In this document: positions 61,218 to 64,000 of the stretch, one piece after another | How the letters are laid out: every line of letters starts with the position of its first letter | Numbering within the stretch: the first letter of the stretch is position 1 | Notes under the pieces: model-generated | Told to the model about the DNA's origin: nothing | Seen by the model: the letters and a program-made list of their open reading frames with translations, nothing else | Databases searched by the model: none | Program-made: the position numbers and the translations under genes | Origin: Rheinheimera aquimaris | Lineage (GTDB): Bacteria > Pseudomonadota > Gammaproteobacteria > Enterobacterales > Alteromonadaceae | Direction: 5' to 3' | DNA: 64,000 nucleotides | NCBI RefSeq assembly: GCF_020531985.1 | Contig: NZ_JAJAVQ010000002.1 | Coordinates: 434,001-498,000 of the forward strand

Positions 61218-63626
61218 TCAGCGAATCGCTAGTTGGGTCAAATCCGCTTGCCAGTCAACTTTAATACTCAGCTGCCTGCTGGCTTTATCGTAGTACGCCA
61301 CATTTTCTAACCGGGCAAAGCGTGCCGGTTGCGGCACCAGCTGAATATAACGGCCATCAATGCTGATATGCGACGGCTTTGCGCTTTGGTTATGCACTAC
61401 CAGCGTAACCTCGCGGCTTTGCGGTTTGCCGTTGTAGTCGCCGCTGCGGCGCAGCTCAAACTTCTGCGTGCCGTTGTCATTAAGGTAATAGAAGTTCAGC
61501 CGTTCAAACTCGCCTTTGGCAATGGCGTCCGGCGTTTTTCCATCATCCTCATACATTTCGCCTTTGGCACAGTCGATACTGCTATCAGCGTAATAGTGCA
61601 GGGTCAGCTGTTCACTGCTATAGTCCTGTGTGCTTTGCACCGGCTTTGTCATCGGCACAAAGCTGCCGGCTTTTACCAATACCGGTATAGTGTTTAGTGT
61701 TACCGGCACTTCAACTTTAGTTGTGCCCGCGTAGCGCTTGGTACTGAAGTAATCAAACCATACACCACCTGGCAGCTGCACCGGCCAGCTTGTTACACCA
61801 GGTTCGGTTACCGGCGCCACTAAGAAGGCATCGCCCCAGAGGTAGCTGTTTTTTTCATCGAGCAGAGCGGTGTTGGTTTCATCATAAAAGAACAACGGCC
61901 GCATCAGTGGCATACCGCTGACACTGTTCTGATAGGCCAGGGTGTAGTTATACGGCAATAACTGATAACGCAAATTCAGCCAGGGCCGCAGTGTGTCGAT
62001 GGTATCCTTGTCATGGAACACCAGCTCAGGTGCAATATGCTCCTGCGCGTGCGGGCGGAACACCGGCTGAAATACGCCGTACTGCAACCAGCGGATATAC
62101 AGCTCCTTATCAAACGTTTCACCGCCGGCAAAGCCGCCTAAGTCGGAGTGGATATAGCCAAAGCCGGATAAGCCCATCGTCAGTGCCAGCTCGACCTGAG
62201 GTTTTAACCCGCCCCAGCTACGGTCAACATCGCCGGTCCAGGGCACCATGCCAAAGCGCTGGCTACCCGGCGCGCCGGCCCGCATCATAATAAAAGGCCG
62301 TTTAGCCGGGAAATGCTGTTGCATGCCGCTGTAGACCATGTCGGCCCACTGATGGCCAAACGCATTGTGTACTTCGTTGGCCATACCGATGGCATGCACG
62401 GTATCTTCCGGGTGTACTTCCGGTTCGCCCAAATCGCCCCAGACGCCGGCCACACCTTGCTCAGTCAGGCTCTGATAAATCTGCCAGAACCAGTTTTGGC
62501 CCTGCTCGCTGAACACGTCAATCAGGCCGGTGTTGCCAAAGTAAAAATCAAAGGTTTTAGGCTGGCCATCAAGCCCTCTGGCGATGGCGCCGGCTGCAAC
62601 TGCCTGTTGCCAGCGTTTTGATGTGGTCAGCACAAAAGGCTCGGTGACTAATATGGTGTTAACGCCGTCTGCGCTGAAATCGGCCAGCATTTGCTCCGGG
62701 TGAGGGAAGGCAGTGCGGTCCCAGTCCAGGTTGCCCATATGGCCCTGAATATCCGGGCCGAACCAGTATAAATCCAGCACTATGGCATCCAGCGGCAGTT
62801 TGGCATCGCGGAACTTTTGCACCACGGCACGGGCTTCTACCTCAGTATGGTAGCCAAAGCGCGACGCATAGTTGCCCAGCGTCCAGCGTGCCGGCAGTGG
62901 CTGCCTACCTGTTAAGGCGGTGTAGTTACTGACCAGCTGCGGGTAGCTGTCACCGGCGACGACAACATAACTGCTGCGGCCACCTTCAGCACTAAATTGC
63001 AGTACGTTTTTGTCTGTAGCACCTAAATCGGCTTCGCCTTTAGCGCTGTTATCAAACAGCAGTATGTATTTATTGCTCGATAGCAGCAGTGGCAGGCTGA
63101 AATACATCTGGCTGGATTCAGTGCTGTAGCCATAATGCGCTTTGTTATACAGCGGAAACTTCTGCCCGCGCCGGTCCATACCCAGTGCGCGTTCACCGCC
63201 GCCCAGCAGCTTTTCGCCCGGCGTTAGCGCGAAACGAAAGCCATGCTGCTGGTTGTCAGCATTTTGCACATAACCCTGCTCTTCGGCGAGCAACAGCTTG
63301 CCGCTACGGTAGTAGCTAAGCTTCAGCGGTGATTTTTCAATGTTCACTGTTAAGCCGGCACTGCTTAGTATCAACTTATCGGCAGTTTCCTGTAGCCGTA
63401 GCGCAATATCCGCCGGGCTCTGGCTGATTGAGAACGACGGCAGTTGTTTGACGCCTTTTGCCTGATAAAAGGCTTCGACCACATCGTTCTGATAGAAGTT
63501 TAGCGTGACGGCACCCTCGTCGGTGTCAACAGTGAGTGTGCTGCCCTGCAGATTGTGCTGCTGGTATTGCGCTGCCAGCAGCGCAGGTGCTGACAAAAAA
63601 ACAATAAAAATCAGTAATAAGCGCAT
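61218..63626 (-). CDS. GH31 alpha-glucosidase
   Basis: 802 residues. Signal peptide MRLLLIFIVFLSAPALLA. GH31 beta-sandwich N-terminal domain, then the barrel with catalytic nucleophile D398 in VWGDLGEPE and acid/base D466 in PWTGDVDRSW; HSDLGGFAGG is a substrate-binding loop. Periplasmic alpha-glucosidase of the maltodextrin set. The adjacent upstream gene is the GH13 at 63630, separated by three bases, so they form an operon. Confidence 0.92.
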   Translation of the reverse strand: MRLLLIFIVFLSAPALLAAQYQQHNLQGSTLTVDTDEGAVTLNFYQNDVVEAFYQAKGVKQLPSFSISQSPADIALRLQETADKLILSSAGLTVNIEKSPLKLSYYRSGKLLLAEEQGYVQNADNQQHGFRFALTPGEKLLGGGERALGMDRRGQKFPLYNKAHYGYSTESSQMYFSLPLLLSSNKYILLFDNSAKGEADLGATDKNVLQFSAEGGRSSYVVVAGDSYPQLVSNYTALTGRQPLPARWTLGNYASRFGYHTEVEARAVVQKFRDAKLPLDAIVLDLYWFGPDIQGHMGNLDWDRTAFPHPEQMLADFSADGVNTILVTEPFVLTTSKRWQQAVAAGAIARGLDGQPKTFDFYFGNTGLIDVFSEQGQNWFWQIYQSLTEQGVAGVWGDLGEPEVHPEDTVHAIGMANEVHNAFGHQWADMVYSGMQQHFPAKRPFIMMRAGAPGSQRFGMVPWTGDVDRSWGGLKPQVELALTMGLSGFGYIHSDLGGFAGGETFDKELYIRWLQYGVFQPVFRPHAQEHIAPELVFHDKDTIDTLRPWLNLRYQLLPYNYTLAYQNSVSGMPLMRPLFFYDETNTALLDEKNSYLWGDAFLVAPVTEPGVTSWPVQLPGGVWFDYFSTKRYAGTTKVEVPVTLNTIPVLVKAGSFVPMTKPVQSTQDYSSEQLTLHYYADSSIDCAKGEMYEDDGKTPDAIAKGEFERLNFYYLNDNGTQKFELRRSGDYNGKPQSREVTLVVHNQSAKPSHISIDGRYIQLVPQPARFARLENVAYYDKASRQLSIKVDWQADLTQLAIR

Positions 63627-63629
63627 GGT

Positions 63630-64000
63630 TTACAGCTCCAGGATCACAGAGGCTAAAGGTGCAAGTTCCAACGCTATACTGCCTGTACCATTGCTTACCG
63701 CTAATGAATATTGGTTGTTGTTAAGAGCGTCGGTCAGGCTGTACTGGCCATCGCTTAACTGCCAGCGGTTCATCAGATCGGCCGGCAGTGTCAGGTTAAA
63801 GCTCACTGCAGCGTCGGCGTTAAAATGGCTGACAACCACCAGTTTCTGCTCGTCGCTCCAGCGGGCAAACGCCAGCTGTTGTTCGCTGTAACCGCTATTT
63901 GCTGCCAGGTTTGCACTGTGCAGCTCGGCGTATTGTCCCATCAGCGCCGGCGCCTTAGCGGTAAAGCTGAGTAGCCTCTGATAGTAAGCATGCAGGGCTT
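63630..64000 (-). CDS. GH13 alpha-amylase, 3' part (5' end outside window)
   Basis: Open frame from the window edge to a stop at 63630 encodes about 122 residues, including LHAYYQRLLSF and LAFARWSDEQKLVVVSHFNA, then ending in LAPLASVILEL. This is the C-terminal beta domain of secreted GH13 amylases. The catalytic domain must lie beyond base 64000. It precedes GH31 by three bases in the same operon and is part of the maltodextrin set. Confidence 0.78.
   Translation of the reverse strand, partial: ALHAYYQRLLSFTAKAPALMGQYAELHSANLAANSGYSEQQLAFARWSDEQKLVVVSHFNADAAVSFNLTLPADLMNRWQLSDGQYSLTDALNNNQYSLAVSNGTGSIALELAPLASVILEL

Noticed and set aside
1..64000. tRNA, rRNA, transposase, integrase or attachment site
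   Set aside because: Searched by eye for cloverleaf-like segments, conserved rRNA stretches and transposase or integrase motifs; none was convincing, so no mobile element is claimed.

Overview
The window is a 64 kb stretch of a gammaproteobacterial chromosome. Gene content points to the Alteromonadales-like Rheinheimera/Alishewanella/Arsukibacterium group: a DUF3334 protein, DUF3019-RstA/RstB modules, a MipA/OmpV protein, a ComM ATPase, an SLC45-like sugar MFS, GH97/GH13/GH31 enzymes and a TonB-dependent receptor. This assignment is inferred from gene families, not from a marker gene. No rRNA, tRNA, CRISPR array, prophage or insertion sequence was seen. Coding density is high, and many adjacent genes overlap by 1-8 bases (ATGA, TGATG, TAATG), which shows operons clearly.

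Layout: 1-2.1 kb, 5' part of a SWIM/SNF2 helicase. 2.2-3.9 kb, a repeat lipoprotein and an SRPBCC protein. 3.9-8.6 kb, an envelope operon (RND/MMPL permease, LolA-like lipoprotein-sorting protein, LysM-containing beta barrel). 8.8-10.3 kb, comM. 10.7-12.8 kb, feoAB behind a Fur-box-like site. 12.9-16 kb, pyrC and an anion permease. 16-18.3 kb, a small acidic protein, a Bcr/CflA transporter and a solute-binding protein. 18.4-22.2 kb, DUF3334 and a MipA/OmpV-DUF3019-RstA-RstB operon. 22.5-29.8 kb, a LacI regulator, a 769-residue MORN-type repeat protein, a SulP transporter, a secreted EEP-family hydrolase and a serine hydrolase. 29.9-33.3 kb, a divergent GH13 lipoprotein and sugar MFS pair. 33.3-35.6 kb, a second DUF3019-RstA-RstB set. 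35.7-41.8 kb, a TonB-dependent receptor divergent from a three-gene c-type cytochrome operon. 41.8-53.4 kb, mostly small accessory metabolic and regulatory genes (GGDEF, VOC, sorbosone dehydrogenase-like, FAD amine oxidase, SRPBCC/ArsR, DUF4287, methyltransferase, cupin, AraC, HxlR, quinone oxidoreductase, GFA, MarR, CPBP protease). 53.5-57.4 kb, a GH97-GH13 operon. 57.6-59.6 kb, an ECF42-type sigma factor, DGPF protein and SnoaL-like protein. 59.7-60.9 kb, a ThrE-like exporter. 61.2-64 kb, GH31 and the 3' part of another GH13 gene.

How it works together: the alpha-glucan genes are spread over three loci, but two of them share an identical 14-base palindrome-like site (TGAATACGTATGCA) in their promoter regions. 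One lies between the GH13 lipoprotein and the sugar MFS, the other upstream of GH97-GH13. This suggests one maltodextrin regulon controlled by a LacI-type repressor. Periplasmic and outer-membrane GH13, GH97 and GH31 enzymes would trim maltodextrins to small sugars for the MFS.

The best candidate for an undescribed system is 35.7-41.8 kb: a TonB-dependent receptor facing a translationally coupled operon of a diheme cytochrome c, a MauG/CcP-like diheme protein and a right-handed beta-helix protein fused to a C-terminal cytochrome c domain. Its function is not known to me. It looks like an envelope redox system acting on, or anchored to, an extended surface or polymer. Also notable are a 44-bp near-perfect palindrome in front of an SRPBCC-ArsR pair, two paralogous DUF3019 two-component modules, and a structured non-coding element at 61.0-61.2 kb.
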